Notes under the pieces: model-generated | Databases searched by the model: none | Told to the model about the DNA's origin: nothing | The model's input: the letters and a program-made list of their open reading frames with translations, nothing else | In this document: positions 46,757 through 59,633 of the stretch, piece by piece | Layout: every line of letters starts with the position of its first letter | Numbering within the stretch: the first letter of the stretch is position 1 | Made by a program: the position numbers and the translations under genes | DNA from: Gnetum montanum | Taxonomy: Eukaryota > Streptophyta > Gnetopsida > Gnetales > Gnetaceae | DNA length: 64,000 nt | Assembly (NCBI GenBank): GCA_015680685.1 | Contig: MNCI01018056.1 | Location: forward strand, 293,890-357,889 | Reading direction: 5' to 3'

Positions 46757-49166
46757 ATGTCTCTTTCACATGGAAGCAATAATGCATCGTATGAAGAAAC
46801 ATTCATTGGAGAACTAATGAGATATATATTAAAGAAAATTAGAGTGACCAACCTCATGCAGGGGTTTCATATGTTCATAACCACCCTAATTACACTCAAG
46901 GACTATAGTCACCTAAGGCAGACAATCCTCAAGGAGAAGAAGTAAGTCTTAGAGCAGGGAAGAAATCAAGGCCTATAACCTCCTCAAAACCAAGAGAAGA
47001 TAAATCAAAGGACCAAAGGAAGAACTATAGAAGCCATGGTGATTCTCCCAGCACCTCATCTTCCTCTTCCTCTTTAATGTCTAGTTCAAGATGGACGTAG
47101 GTATAGAGATCGAGCTCCTCTATGGGGTCAAGATAAAGATAGAAATCAAAACCAAGGGCAAAATCAAAGACATCAAAATGAGCATAGACAAGATTATTAC
47201 AATAAGACAAATAGAAATAGAAATTTTCACCATGACATGTTTGATGATGGTGAACCCTTGTTGGCCACTAAGAGCATGATGTAGATTATAGAGGTAGTTA
47301 AAATACCTTACAAGCATCGAAGGAAAAGTCGCATCAAAAGGCTTGATATGAATAACATCCCTAAATTTGTGAGAGGCTATAATTTTGATCCACAACATCA
47401 TTTACAAGCCTTCCATGATTCTTGCATCTTACAGAACATTGAAATGAATGGCAAAAGCTTAAGCTCTTTCCTAGGACACTAATAGACAAAGCCAAAGTAT
47501 GGTACAGATTGTTGAAACCAAATTTAATCCATCGATGGTCCACAATGTTGGAAATCTTTAACAAGAAATACCAAACCTATGGGAGGGTGTCCAACCTAAG
47601 GAAATGAATCCAAGGATGGAAATAAGAATAACATGAACCCTTGGATATGGCCTTAGATAAATACTATTCTCCCTTGTATAGATGTCTAAGCCATAGTTTT
47701 TCTCAAGAAGAGCACATTTCCACATCATATATGGACTTTGTAGTCAAACGAGAGAGATCCTTGGGATTTATGCCCAAGATCGATTATACAAATTAAAAGC
47801 CCATCAAATACAAAGGCTAATTGAGCAAATGGTGAAAGAAGAAGGAAAGCTATGGAAATGAGAGAATGTAGAAGAAAATAACTAGGACCCAACTCTTCAA
47901 AAGTAAAGGGTCCATATTTATGATAAGGAAAAAGAGGCAGCTCTTGACAAACCTTGTTAATAGAAAAGTCTATTGATGAGCTTGAAGCAAGGTTAGATAA
48001 GATGTCGGAATGGATAAATGAGAAAGTTACAACTTGCATAGAAACCATAGAGGAGAAAGTAATGCAAAATGAATAAAGTGATTACAACCAAAGGAGGAAA
48101 AATAACTAAGAAACAGCTAAGAATAATTATCAGCAAAAAAAGGAAATGATTGTAGAAGAAGAGGCTATATACTTAACCACCAAAGTAGATGATGGATGTG
48201 ACATTTGCCTCTATGACCATCTAAAGGGTTATTACCTAGTCATGTTACATCTACATGAATATTGGGCTTTTGCATTGAATTCCAGGTTCATACAAAAGTA
48301 AATGCCTAGGAAATTACCTTTCTCACAAGGTAATTATAGACAATCCAACAACCAATTGTACTGTCCTAGTGGGACTTCTTACTAGCTTCAACACTATAGT
48401 CAACCGTAATGGCAAAATCCACAGTCATGGGGAAAGCCATCATCAAACCAATGCTACCCTTATTATCAATTAAACCTATCTGGATACTATGTTCAACAAC
48501 CTATTTTACCAACTAGTTCAACTTCCTCTACCTCAAATCACTACTACCACTCATTCAAATATCATCAACTTGCAACATCTTCTATAAGATCACCATTGCA
48601 CACCTTTAAGCCTTCATCATATCCTTAATATTCTCATGCTCCCCTCCATCACATGTCATAGGCAACAACATAGGAAGGTTCAACACCACAACATCAATGA
48701 CATAATGCCACTTGTGCTACGACCATACACAGAAATGATAATGCCAGTAGATCCCCACCACTATCTCGAAAACGTCCTTTCTTTAGGATGGTTCCCACAC
48801 ATAAGCATAACACTCATGGACCTACTATCTCATCTAAACTAGCACAATGCCAATTAAGTGCAACACCCTTCCTCTCATAACTAATGTTCTCCAAACCTAC
48901 GTATAAGGCCAACATCCATCATTACTTCAACACCTGACAGAAACGATGAATCTAGCATTGTGGAGAGACAAAAGAATCCATGCATCACTAATCATGATAA
49001 AGGATGTAGTCATGGGCTAGATGTTCACAAAACACAACTTCTATTATGATCCACTATATGTTTCAAAACCAAGTGTGTGAGCAAAAACCCATCTACGTAG
49101 TTGCCACCAAACTAGAAGACGCCTAGTGGCTTGAAAATGAGGGTCTAACATTATTTCACAAATGCA
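46757..49166 (+). pseudogene. Element III gag, frameshifted
   Basis: Homologous to element II gag: RIKRLDMNNIPKFVRGYN, DPQHHLQAFHDSC and a later GGFCPS-like tail rich in proline, serine and glutamine (48300-48800). Frameshifts and many stops occur from about 47440. The first ORF begins MSLSHGSNN at 46757. No protease or RT follows: at about 49166 the nested minus-strand element begins. Confidence 0.75.
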
Positions 49167-50542
49167 TGGAGCTTGCTATGATGAACCATGCTTGCCAGGT
49201 TGGTTGTCGTGATGAACCGTACTTGCCAAGTTGGTTGCCATGATGTACCGTGTGGTGCAAGGTAGCCATGGGACCATTGTGTACTGTGTAGTGTAGGGAT
49301 GCTACTGAACTGCTATGTACCATGCGGTGCAGGGCTACAATGGAGCCATGATGTACTATGTGGGTAGGGGTGCCACGAGACCGTGGTGTATCGAGCGGTG
49401 CAAGGCTGCAACAAGACTGTAGTGTACTGTGCAATGTAGGGCTACAACGGGATCGCTATGTACCATGCGGTGTAGCTATACCTCTTTGCTGGTGTGGTAT
49501 GCTCTAGGTCTCATTCACCTACGGAGTTGAGTGCTAAGATGCCAAAATGCCAAATGCCAAATGAAAGTGCCAACTACCAACAACCTGAAAAATGAAAGCC
49601 CACCCCCCTAAACATTGAGACACAAGGGTATTTATAGGGCTAGGGTTAACCCAAAATGCGAATTCGGTGCCATGTGGCAGTACATTAGGTGGGACTATGA
49701 GAAAAACTCAAAAAATTTTCTAAGTCCAGAGGTGACCAGAAAAGTTCAAAAATTTTTCTAACTCTAGTTGTTACGCTTGCCCCATGTTACGCATGGAACA
49801 TAGGTCGTTGCCTGAGAATAAGGCATAGCATGGACACTTAGAAGAATCTGGCGAAAATTGTAGTCTTTGTTCTTACTACACTAGCTACTCTTTGGAGTGT
49901 AGTAGGAGGGGTAGCCTTACGAGTTAGAAAATTTGCCAAATGCCTCTTCCATGTTGAGCAAGCTTGATAGCTTCTAGCTTGACACTTAGGAAAAACTGAC
50001 CATTGAGGTGCTGGCTATACTGGCTATGCTCTAGAGCGTAGCAGGGGTAATGGGAGCATAGCACAACACTTAAAAAATTCTACAAAATTGGCCATTTATG
50101 TGTTGGCTAAACTTGTTACACTCTAGAGTGTAGAAGGGGCAATGAGAGCGTAGCATAACACATAGAAAAATGTTTTGTAGCTTGCTACACTTGCCCTATG
50201 TTATGCATGGGATGTGTAACTAAGCAGTTAGAAATTTTTTTGCAAAACTAGTGTTCCATGCTGGCTATGCTAGTTATGCTCTAGAGCATAGCAGGGGAAA
50301 TGAGAGCATAACACAACACTTAGAAAAATTTTTGCAGCTTACTACACTCACCCTATGTTACGCGTGGGATGTGTAACTCAGCATTTAGAAATTTTTTTTT
50401 GAAAATTTGTAGTTGAAGCTAACTACACTCAACACTTAGGAAAATTTGGACAAAGTGCCACTATTTTGACACTTAGCCAAGTTTGTAGTTGTAGCCAAAT
50501 TTGTAGTCGAGATGTCAAGACTCGAAATTTTGTGGTGTTTCA
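49167..50542 (-). repeat. Element IV 3' LTR
   Basis: On the minus strand it starts TGAAACACCACA at 50542. It contains repeated blocks with the palindrome CTCTAGAG and, near its end, the 36-bp tandem array. The left border is set by alignment with the other LTR and is uncertain by a few bases. Confidence 0.85.
49244..49475 (-). repeat. 36-bp tandem array, six and a half units
   Basis: Units begin TGTACCGTG or TGTACTGTG on the plus strand and recur every 36 bp (one unit 35). On the minus strand the frame is open through the array and gives a 12-residue repeat of the type HxGxxAxLHxTV. Confidence 0.85.
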
Positions 50543-50560
50543 ATGGCCCCTTTTTGTTAA
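50543..50560 (-). other. Purine tract of element IV
   Basis: On the minus strand AACAAAAAGGGGCCAT directly precedes the LTR start TGAAACACC. It is the expected primer for plus-strand DNA synthesis and fixes the orientation of the element. Confidence 0.75.
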
Positions 50561-51529
50561 CATCTAGAGGAGTGGCCTGAGAGACATCAACAAATAATTG
50601 TAAAACAACATAGCAGACGTGGCACCAACAATGCTCTTCAGTACAAGATTGGATGTTGTTCCACCAAGTTCAAGAGTGCTATGGGTAAGGATATGCTGAG
50701 GGAAAAGTGTGTAAGCAATGTGCTAGGGAGATGAAATGCAAGTAGAGGAAATGAAATGCAAATAGTGTATCATGATGTAAGATGCAAAGTTAGCATGACT
50801 GCCAATGACCATGGCATGAAGTGGGTTGCCCCTGAAACATTGACCTCTCGTTAGAGTGCTCATGAGAGAGTCAAAGTCAATTCAAGGCTGTGTCGGTTGT
50901 GAAGCTACAGCGTTGTCAATTTGCTTGGTGATGTGCTTTTCCCCATTCTCTTTTTTTTCTTCTTTGTTTTTTGTTCATTTTTTGCTCTTTTTTTTTGCTA
51001 CGAGGTGAACCTCCATTGGGTTTGACTTATTGCTGAATGCTAATCGCAAGGTGTGGGCCATCGAGTAGATGGGCTTTGCTTTGATGCAATCATGTCGCAT
51101 TTGTAGGATGTGTGTTTCCTCCCCAGGATGAGTTGCATTACATCCTCTTGGGCCTTGACTTGCCAATAGAGGCTCCCCATAGAACAAGTTGTGTTACGTT
51201 CGCCTTGGGTTCTATGTTTGATGTGAAGAGAATGTCATATGTGTCATAGTGCATATGCATTAGAGGGATGTGAAATCATGAGTATGCGAAGGATGAGGCT
51301 ATTGGGATGAAGGAGTGGATGTGCATAGATTTTAATGGGATGAGGGGGACATAAAATTTTGAGTGGCTTAACTAGTCCAATCATGCACATCAGAGCGATG
51401 TGGCAACTTGCTGCTATGATGAGATGCGTCTTTACACGATAGCCTCTAGGGCTTCATCCTACAAACACAACTCCAAGAAGATAAGAAAACAACAAAATGT
51501 GAAATGTAAGTGCAAATGCCAGATGTGAA

Positions 51530-51735
51530 GATGTTGCAAGTGCTAGATATGAAGATGCTACAAATTTGTCAAACACTGTGCTAGTTGTAAGTGTTCAAGA
51601 AGCCAGTGAAAGTGTCAGGGCAATGATGCTGCAAGTGCTGGATGCGAAGATGCTGCAAATGTGTCAAATGCTATGCTAGTTGCAAATTCTTGGGAAGCTA
51701 GTGAAAGTTCCAGGGCGATGATGTTGCAAGTGCTC
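51530..51735. repeat. 95-bp tandem repeat, two-plus copies
   Basis: The unit beginning GATGCTGCAAGTGCTGGATG starts at 51530, 51625 and 51720 (partial). Confidence 0.8.
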
Positions 51736-51811
51736 CAAAGGCCACACTGATGGTAGGTGCTTCAAAAGATTAGCAAAATGGTAGGAGGCGATGATGCTAC
51801 AAGTGCACGAA

Positions 51812-52050
51812 CTTAATTTAAAGTCCTAGTAGACTGTGGAGTGCTAGTTTATAGTCCTAGTAGACTACTATGTGCTAGTTTAATGTTGTAGCAGACAAGC
51901 TATTATGCTAGTTTAATGTCATAACCCAAGGACAATCTGTGCTAGTTTATAGTCATAGCGAACTGTTGCGCTAGTTTATAGTCATAGCAGACCACTACGC
52001 CAGTTTATAGTCATAGTGAACTATTTATGCTAGTTTTTTATGTCATGGAG
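51812..52050. repeat. 30-33 bp tandem repeat, about eight copies
   Basis: Units start GCTAGTTTATAGTCATAG at 51843, 51874, 51907, 51940, 51970, 51999 and 52029. Stray copies of the same motif lie at about 53880-53920 and 55330-55430 in the same element. Confidence 0.85.
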
Positions 52051-52218
52051 GACAAGTGCTTACCTTGCTTTTGTGAGGTGCAATGCTGCATGCATAGTCA
52101 TGCTATGTGCTTGCAAGATCTTGCAAAAATCAACTAGAAGAACAACATCAAGTGACATTATGTAACAATGTTAAAATGCACAAATGAAAGGAAGGTGATG
52201 CAAGAAGTGATAACTTTG

Positions 52219-52351
52219 AGCCATTTTAGGCCATAGTAATAGTTTAAAGCCATTTCGAGGCATGTGCTAATTTAAGGCCATTTAAGGCCACAACAATAGT
52301 TTAATGCCATTTTGGACCATCGCTAGTTTAAGGCCATTTTAGGCCACATGT
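52219..52351. repeat. About 33-bp tandem repeat, four copies
   Basis: The unit AGTTTAAGGCCATTTTAGGC is repeated with changes. Confidence 0.8.
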
Positions 52352-52703
52352 TTTTTGTAGTTTTAGTTTTATGATTTTTATGTGTTTTTCATGTTTTTCA
52401 AATGCAATGCATAAGCTAAGTCAATGAATGCATAAACAAAGCAAAACATGTGTGAACAAAACAAAATGTGTGATCTAAGTGAGCAAGAAAAATGTAAATG
52501 CATAGGTTAGTGCGATGCAAACGAAAGTAAAAAATGCATGGTAAGTGAAGGCAAGTGGTAGGTAGGCACCTAGCACATTTTTGGCCAAGGGAGTGCCTTG
52601 ATCAGGCAGTTTTTTTCTAATCTAGTTTGGATTAGGGGATGCATAGGGCCTAGGGTCCTCTAGGAGGCTATTAGCTTCAATCGCTTGTTTGGGTGTGTCA
52701 GCC

Positions 52704-53132
52704 TTAGGCGTTGCATTGGTTGCTGTAGGTGTACCACCAAGAAACTCCACCTCTAACACTTGCTCCATGTCTATGTTGTGGGTAGCTGGAGGGGGGGACG
52801 TTATCACCGTGGATGATAACTTGACCACCTTCATATGGAAGGTGGATTTCTTGATGGATGGGAGAGGAGACGACATATAGTTGGGCTAGCCAAGGCTTGC
52901 CCAAGGTCAAGTTGAAACCTAACATCTCCTTTATGATAGTGAAATCTACGCTAGTGGGGAATTGCTCTCCTACCATGAAGGCTAAGTTTGTTGTAACCTT
53001 GACAATGATGTGTGATCTGTTGAAGGATTTTAGACACACAGTTTTGGTTAGCCTAATTTCATCTACCAGGCCTAGCTTGTTGATGATGGAGTACAAGACT
53101 ATGTTTGTTGCAGCACCATCATTAACATGCAC
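52704..53132 (-). pseudogene. Element IV aspartic protease
   Basis: The open frame starts VNDGAATNIVLYSIINKLGL, which fits the Tat-type retropepsin pattern (D-G-G-A-A-x-N) with the aspartate kept. The downstream FNLTLGKPWL corresponds to the conserved ILG-x-PWL block. The frame is open for 142 codons to 52704. There is no RT downstream. Confidence 0.7.
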
Positions 53133-55640
53133 TCTGTGAATGGTGCACTGCCCAACATGTATGCTAATTGATAATGGAGTTTTAGTGACCTCCCCTCATT
53201 TAGGGTTGACCTTGACTACATCATTATGAAACACTAGGGATGTTGAACCTGATTCCTATGGTGCAGGGGGTAACATCATTGCACAGATGGTGTTCTCATT
53301 TGTAGGTATGTCCTCCATAATAGGAATGGAGGCCATCATCTAGGCCAACACTTAGCGATGAGTAGATGAGGTCATGACCAAGTCGTACAAGCTCAACATT
53401 ATGTTCTTTTGCTTGAGCTTTTGTTTTAGTAAGGTTAGTGAAACTATGAAGTCCTTGTTGTTGGTCGTTGTGTTGGCCTTAACTTCCTCCATGCAACTTG
53501 AGAGATGGATCTCTTGTGGAGGGGACTTAGGCTTGGGTTGCTTAGCCTACTTGGGGGTAGGGGCCCTAGTATTCAGTTGTTTCTTGTTGGTTATGGCCTT
53601 TGCTTTGACCATGGAGGTTGTGAGGCACTCGTTCGTCCTCTTGCATTGCCATTTGGTAGGCCTACCTAGGTTGCCAGTGGGGTTGGCCCTCGAAGGAGGA
53701 GAGGTTGAGATGTTTCCCACTAGTGGGCTTCAAGTAGGTGAGGGGCTAGTACATTGTGACACCCTTATGAAAAACGATGGTCTAGGAGTTGTTACGGGGC
53801 CAACTTGTTGTGGAATCTTGATGATGAAAGGTTTCTTGGTGGTTGTTATTACTGCATCATGGTGGTTTAACGTCTTAGTGGATAGTTGGTTTGGTTGCTA
53901 GTTTAACATCTTAGTGGATGATTGCTATGGGACCTTGATCAAAAAGGATGTTGTGGGTGCTTGCGGTGGAACTTTGATAACAAAGGTGGCCTCTTGCTTA
54001 TGGAGGTTGAGGGGATCCTTGCCTTACTGGGAGGCACCCGAATCATAAAAGGTTGTTGTGCAGGTTTAGACTTGCCACCTACACTAATGGAGTTTATGAA
54101 ATAGAGGGCATCGTCTGCATTGGATTGGCTTACAACGTCGAGCACCAATTGGTCCTATTCTATCATTCTTTGCAGGTCATCTTGCAAAGCATGACAATTT
54201 TCCATATTGTGACCAGACATTTAGTGGTAATGATAGTATTGGTCCAAACTGAAGTGTTGTGGGACTGGGGGCTCATTTGGTATTGCTGAGGTGGGGTTCC
54301 TCAGTAGTTTGTAGTACCTATCATGTTTTTGATGGGTAGTCTAATATGTGTTTGTACTAGATTCGCCTAGCTTTTAGAAGTTGCTTCAGTAGTTCAAAGG
54401 GTTCCATCAGGAGTGGTGTATACTTTGAGCGATCCTTGTGCTTAAGTTGGGCCTTGGGGCAACCCCTGCCGATGTAGGTGAGTTGGCACTAGAGTTGGTA
54501 GCTTTGTGACCTAGGGCCTTGGGCTGCTTAGACATTGGGCCCCAATTGGTTGCTTTTGGGCTTGTGGCCATTATTGCCATTGTTACATTTTGCTTGCGCA
54601 CATGTTGGTTTCTATAGGCCATGTAGGCTAAGTCATTATTGTCTTGGGTTACCTCTTCTATGTCTTTCATTTGGGCAAAGGCTTGGCTGAGAGAATTTGG
54701 GGCTAGGTAATACAGTTTGAACTTAATGAAGTCATTCACTACACCTTTGAAGATGGCTAGTAGGTGCATATTTGCTAAGGGTTCATGCATTTCACTTAAT
54801 GCAGCATTCTAGCGTTAGAGGAATTTTGACATGGGCTTTAGGGGCCCTTGCTTGACCTACATGAGCTAGTTGAGGGTTTCTTCAAGCTTTAGGTTGTACC
54901 TGAAGTGTGTCACAAACTAGCTTATGAGATCTTCCAAAGAAGAAATTGAGGCCTTGGGTAGTGCACGATACCACTCTAAGGCCTTACCAATGAGTGACAT
55001 GGGGAACACATGCATGATGGTATGTGGCCAGGCTTAAAGGAGTAAGCACTCAAATTAGAATGTGACCAAGTGTGCATTGGGGTCCCCCTTACCATTGTAC
55101 TTCGTGAGTTGAGGTAGCTAGACCCTAGTTGGAAGAGTCAGGGGTGGGACTATAGGACTTATGGTATAGTCTCGGTAGAAGTCCACTAGCTTGACGATTT
55201 CGAAAAAGGTAGCTTTGAGTTGGTTGATCTCCTTCTTCAAACTTTGGATCAGTTGGAATGCCTAATCCAAGCTTAGGGTTGTGCCAACTAGTTGCATTGG
55301 TTGGGCTTGCATTGGTTGTGCAATGTAGGGTCAGATTGTTTGCCAATTTAACATCATAGTAGACAGTTGTTACTAGTTTAACATCATAGCAGATTATCAT
55401 TGCTAGTTTAACATCGTAGTGGATGAGTTTAGTTGATGTGTTGGCTGAGGGATGGGTGCAATAACCAAGGTAGGCCTCCTACGAGTGGGTTGGATAGATG
55501 TCATTAACGTTGATGAGGTAAGCAGGATGTGGGATGCCTGAATCATTTGGGGTTGGGAGGTGGCCCTTGCGTGAGCATAGGGTTGGGCAAATGCAACGGT
55601 CACTTGCAAAGAAGGCTGAATTGACATGGTCACCATCTTG
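53133..55640 (-). pseudogene. Element IV gag
   Basis: The gag core at about 55135-54830 reads LPQLTKYNGKGDPNAHL, GKALEWYRALP and HFRYNLKLEETL, the classic Retrotrans_gag pattern. It continues in 54790-54407 (VNDFIKFKLYYLAP, SLSQAFAQMKDIE). A proline/glutamine-rich N-terminal part lies at 55636-55403. Stops are present in the core, several in place of CAG or TGG. The plus-strand ORF at 53374-53901 is the antisense of the gag-protease linker. Confidence 0.75.
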
Positions 55641-57091
55641 GAGGGGATGGATGGACCGTATCGAGGAGGGGTTGTATTAGGGAGTGATTATTAGAAGACG
55701 ATGTAGAGGGGGCTCTTGCATTTAGAGTGGGTGTCGAACTCATCTTCTTCCTCTTGTGAGGCTTCCTTGTAGGTTGTCCCTACATCATGCTCGTTTGTAC
55801 GGATGAGTTGGGACAATAGCTAGTGGTAGGACTTCATGAGTGGAATTATGTTAAATAAGGAGGGGTTGTACTCTCATCCATCTTGGTGGACTCATTCGTA
55901 GTCCTGTTTTGCCTCCAAGTTAAGGCAATTTGTTGGTAATCTTGCTTGGATTTTAGTATAAACAAAATTCTATTGTTTGTGGCTTAGTGTAGCACACTTT
56001 AAGTGGATTGTGATGTTAAATGTGTTAGACATCGATGTGGAAGGTTGATCTGGATTCATGTTCATAGATTGGGTTGTGAGAGTTGCCATTTGCAAAAAAA
56101 TGGCTACATCTAAAAATTATGAAAAAATGACTAAGTTTGCCAGTAGTAGAAAAATGGCTAAGTGTAAAAATGTAGAAAAATGGTTAAGTATGGAAATTGG
56201 AAAAAATTGACTAAGTGTAAAACTATAGAAAATTTGATTAAGTATGAAAATGCAGAAAAAATGCTAATATTGTGAAAGCCGCTAAAAATGGCTAACCTTG
56301 GTGGTATGCTTGCTACGCTGGAGTCGGCTACGCTCTCTATGTTGACAATCAACTACGCTCCTCCCAAGCACCTAGAATTTTGGTTAAGTACCAAAGATAT
56401 GCTTTGGCTTTTATCCAGTGGGGTTTTAGGGGACTCAACGATGGGGTCCAACCTACACCAATTGGTGGTGGAGAGAGCACGTGAGACAAAAATTAGAAAA
56501 TATAGAAGGAAATGGCAAGGCCCTTCGTCTATCGCCAAAAAACTATAACAATAAAAAACATCGGTAGTTGGAATCACCAAGGGGTCAACGGACAGACAAC
56601 CTTAACCTTGCCTCTATGCAAGGGCCTTGCTGGAGATGGAGGCGGAGTGCCCTAAACAATCTTGTCGATTGAATAAGGACTTTTCTAGTTGCAACTGGGG
56701 TGATGGGTGCAATCGAGGGGTGGTGTGGTTAGCTAAAATGCAAATGCAAACAACATGAAAATGGTGCAAAGGGTCGAAGTGGTGTTTTGTGATGCTAAGT
56801 GTAGAGCGTAGCCACGGAATGGGGGTAAGCATAGCTAAGGGTTTTGACCAAAATGAGGGTGTCAACTCATGGAGACTACTACATGAGCGTAGTACAGTGT
56901 GATGACATGTGAAAAAGTGCCAAAAGATGTAAAAAAAGAATGCAAGAAAATGCTAGAAACAAGAGAGAGAAATGGAACAATGATCCAAATGGAAATGTAG
57001 TTAACTCGAAAAGGGTCTCAGAAGGTGCATAGTGTACAATAGGTGTAGTGGAAGCATAGTCACAATCTTAGTGGTGTTGGGCTATGAAGTT
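55641..57091 (-). other. Element IV 5' leader region
   Basis: Between the 5' LTR and gag on the minus strand. It has no recognised gene. The primer site next to the LTR (57091 downward) does not match a primer I recognise. Confidence 0.5.
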
Positions 57092-58386
57092 TGATGCTTG
57101 CTGTGATGAATCGTGCCTACCGAGTTGGCTGTTGCAGTGTACCGTTTGGTGCATGGATGCCATGGGACCACTGTGTACTATGCAGTGTGGGAATGCCATG
57201 GACCCACTATGTATTGTGTGGTACAAGGCTATAATGGAGCTAAAGTCTACTGTGCAGTACAGGGATGCCACGGGACCATAGTGTATTATGCGATGTAGGG
57301 CTACAACGGGACTATGGTGTACTGTGCGGTGGAAGGATGCAATAAGGTTGTTGTGTATCATATGATGCAGCTATGCCTCTCTATTGATTTGGTGTGCTCT
57401 AGGTCTCATTCGCCCATGGAGTTAAGTGCCAAGATTCCAAAATGCCAAATGCCAACAACTTGAAAAAATGGAAGCCCCCCCAAAAAATTAAGAGGGTATT
57501 TATAGGGCTAGGGTTAACCCAAAATGTGGATTGGGTGCCACATGACAGTATGATAGGTGGGACTACAAAAATAATTCAAAAAATTTTCTAAGTATAGAGG
57601 TGACCAAAAAAGTTCAATTTTTTAAACTTTGGTTGCTACACTTACCTTGTGTTACGCGTAGGACACAGGACACTGCATGGGAATAGGGCATAGCATGGAC
57701 ACTTAGAAGAATCTAGTAAAAATTATAGTCTTTTTTCTTGCTATGCTAGCTATGATCTAGAGTGTAGTAGGAGGGGTAGCCTCAGGAGTTAGAAAATCTG
57801 CCAAATGCCTTTTCCATGTTGAGCTAGCTTGATAGCTTCTAGCTTGACACTTAGGCAAAATTGGCCACTGAGGTGCTAGCTATGCTGGCTATGCTTTAAA
57901 GAATAGTAGGGCAATGGGAGCAAAAAACAACACTTAGAAAATTCTCCAAAACTGACCATTTGTGTGTTGGCTACACTTACTACACTCTAGAGCATAGAAG
58001 GGGCAATGAGAGCATAGCACAACACTTAGAAAAATTTCTGTAGCTTGCTACACTAGCCTCGTGTTACATATGGGACACATAACTTAGCAGTTAGAAATTT
58101 TTTTGCAAAAATGGTGTTCCATGCTGGCTACACTAGCTATGCTCTAGAGCATAACAGGGGTAATGAGAGCATAGCCCAACACTTAGAAAAATTTCTGTAG
58201 CTTGTTACACTTGCCCCATGTTACGCACAGGATGCGTAACCTAGCAGTTAGAAATTATTTTTCAAAATTGGCAATTGAAGCTAGCTATAATCAACACTTA
58301 GAAAAATTTAGGCAAAGTGCCACTATTTTGACACTTAGCCAAATTTCCAGTTGAGATGTTGAGAAATAAAATTTTTTGGTGTTTCA
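57092..58386 (-). repeat. Element IV 5' LTR
   Basis: On the minus strand it starts TGAAACACC at 58386. It is similar along its length to 49167-50542, with many point differences, so the insertion is not young. Confidence 0.85.
57138..57371 (-). repeat. 36-bp tandem array in the 5' LTR of element IV
   Basis: Six and a half units at the same place as in the other LTR. The minus-strand frame is open here too (units such as HSPVVALHRIIH). Confidence 0.85.
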
Positions 58387-59633
58387 GTTTAGACTTGGTT
58401 TGTATCTTGAAAAAAAGGGCTAATAGTTACTTTAACCATTAATAACACACATGGATTCATTATGCCTATGGTAAGGTACCTCATGTCCTAATTTCTATAA
58501 TCTTTTCTAAAATCCATCTCATCTCACTGTTCACATGATCATAACTTATGGTTTTGTATAACATAGAGTTATTCTCTCAAATTGGTGGTTCTAACATGTG
58601 TGCTTTGCTCAATAGGTATGCATTGCATTCAATCCTTTTGGTTCTTATAGCCACTTTTAGGTGTGTTTATACAAGGGCATTGAGGGCTAGAGCTTGCTTT
58701 GGGGAGGACCCACTTGTACAACTTTTGTAACTTATCTAACACAATTGCATCATCTTGAACCTTCCAAGTGCAGAAATGTCAATCTCAAAACCTTCCCTTA
58801 TCATACAAGCTACTTGTTCTATATCATGGACTCAATACCCTTTTCTTACATCTTCCAAAGCTTTTAATTTCTATGATTCCTTCTTCTAACATTACCAATG
58901 CCTAAATATGAATTCTCACTTACCACTGAACTTTGGACTTTACATGAAACCTTCCAACCAATCATAGAGCTTCATTTTCCATGTTGAATGTCCCCATGAA
59001 GTGTAATTTAAGACCCTTGATATTTGGTGGGAGTTGATATCAACTACGTGATGTTGAGTACCTAATATCAGGCCCACAAAAAATTATAAATAGGGCCCTT
59101 GTGATGCTCCAAAATTCATTCTCATCAATTTTTGTCAGGGGAGATTTTGCATTTTTCTCTGTTGACTAAGAGCTTTGTGCATACAACTTTGACATGTGAT
59201 ATCTAGCTCCATATCGCTTCGACTTTTGTGGTTTTTGAACCTATTTGATCTTGAAGTGTTCAATTTAGTCATGGGGGAAGGGTGCTTGTGTGGAAAACTT
59301 GTGTCAATTTTTCAAAATTTTCTATTGCTGAAAAGATATTTTAAAAAAATTAAGTATTTTAATTAACAATTAGTTGTATGCATGCCAAAATCTTTAATTA
59401 TCTCACCTAAGGAATCATAACCATCGTTATAAGCCATACACAAGGAAAACGAAGTCAATTGTGAAGGGTCATAAAAGAATTTAACACTTTGTGGGCATGT
59501 TTCTTAAAATCTTTCTAACTCTGCAATTACATGAACTAAGAACTTAATGGAACTGAGGACATGAGTAAGGTATAACCCTATTGATGATAAATGAAAAAAA
59601 ACTTAGTAACACCAAATCCTTGATTGATTGTAG
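58387..59633 (+). other. Element III noncoding region before the 3' ORF
   Basis: It contains GCTTTGGGGAGGACCCA (about 58695), which is found after integrase in elements I and II, so pol was lost upstream of this point. TTAGTCATGGGGGAAGG at about 59265 also has counterparts there. An acceptor-like GATTGATTGTAG ends at 59633. Confidence 0.6.

Larger units (their letters stand above)
50561..52703 (-). other. Element IV 3' noncoding region with tandem arrays
   Basis: No coding recognised. It contains three separate tandem arrays, listed below. Confidence 0.6.
49167..58386 (-). mobile_element. Element IV: minus-strand gag-protease element without polymerase
   Basis: Two direct LTRs (49167-50542 and 57092-58386) enclose 6.5 kb. 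On the minus strand the order is LTR, proline-rich gag N-terminus, gag core, protease, about 2.1 kb of repeat-rich noncoding DNA, a purine tract and LTR. No RT, RNase H or integrase was found in any frame. It is therefore non-autonomous, of the gag-only class known in plants. No target duplication was identified. Confidence 0.8.

Noticed and set aside
53374-53901. 175-codon plus-strand ORF
   Set aside because: It is the antisense of the gag-protease linker of element IV, which is supported on the minus strand by gag and protease motifs on both sides.
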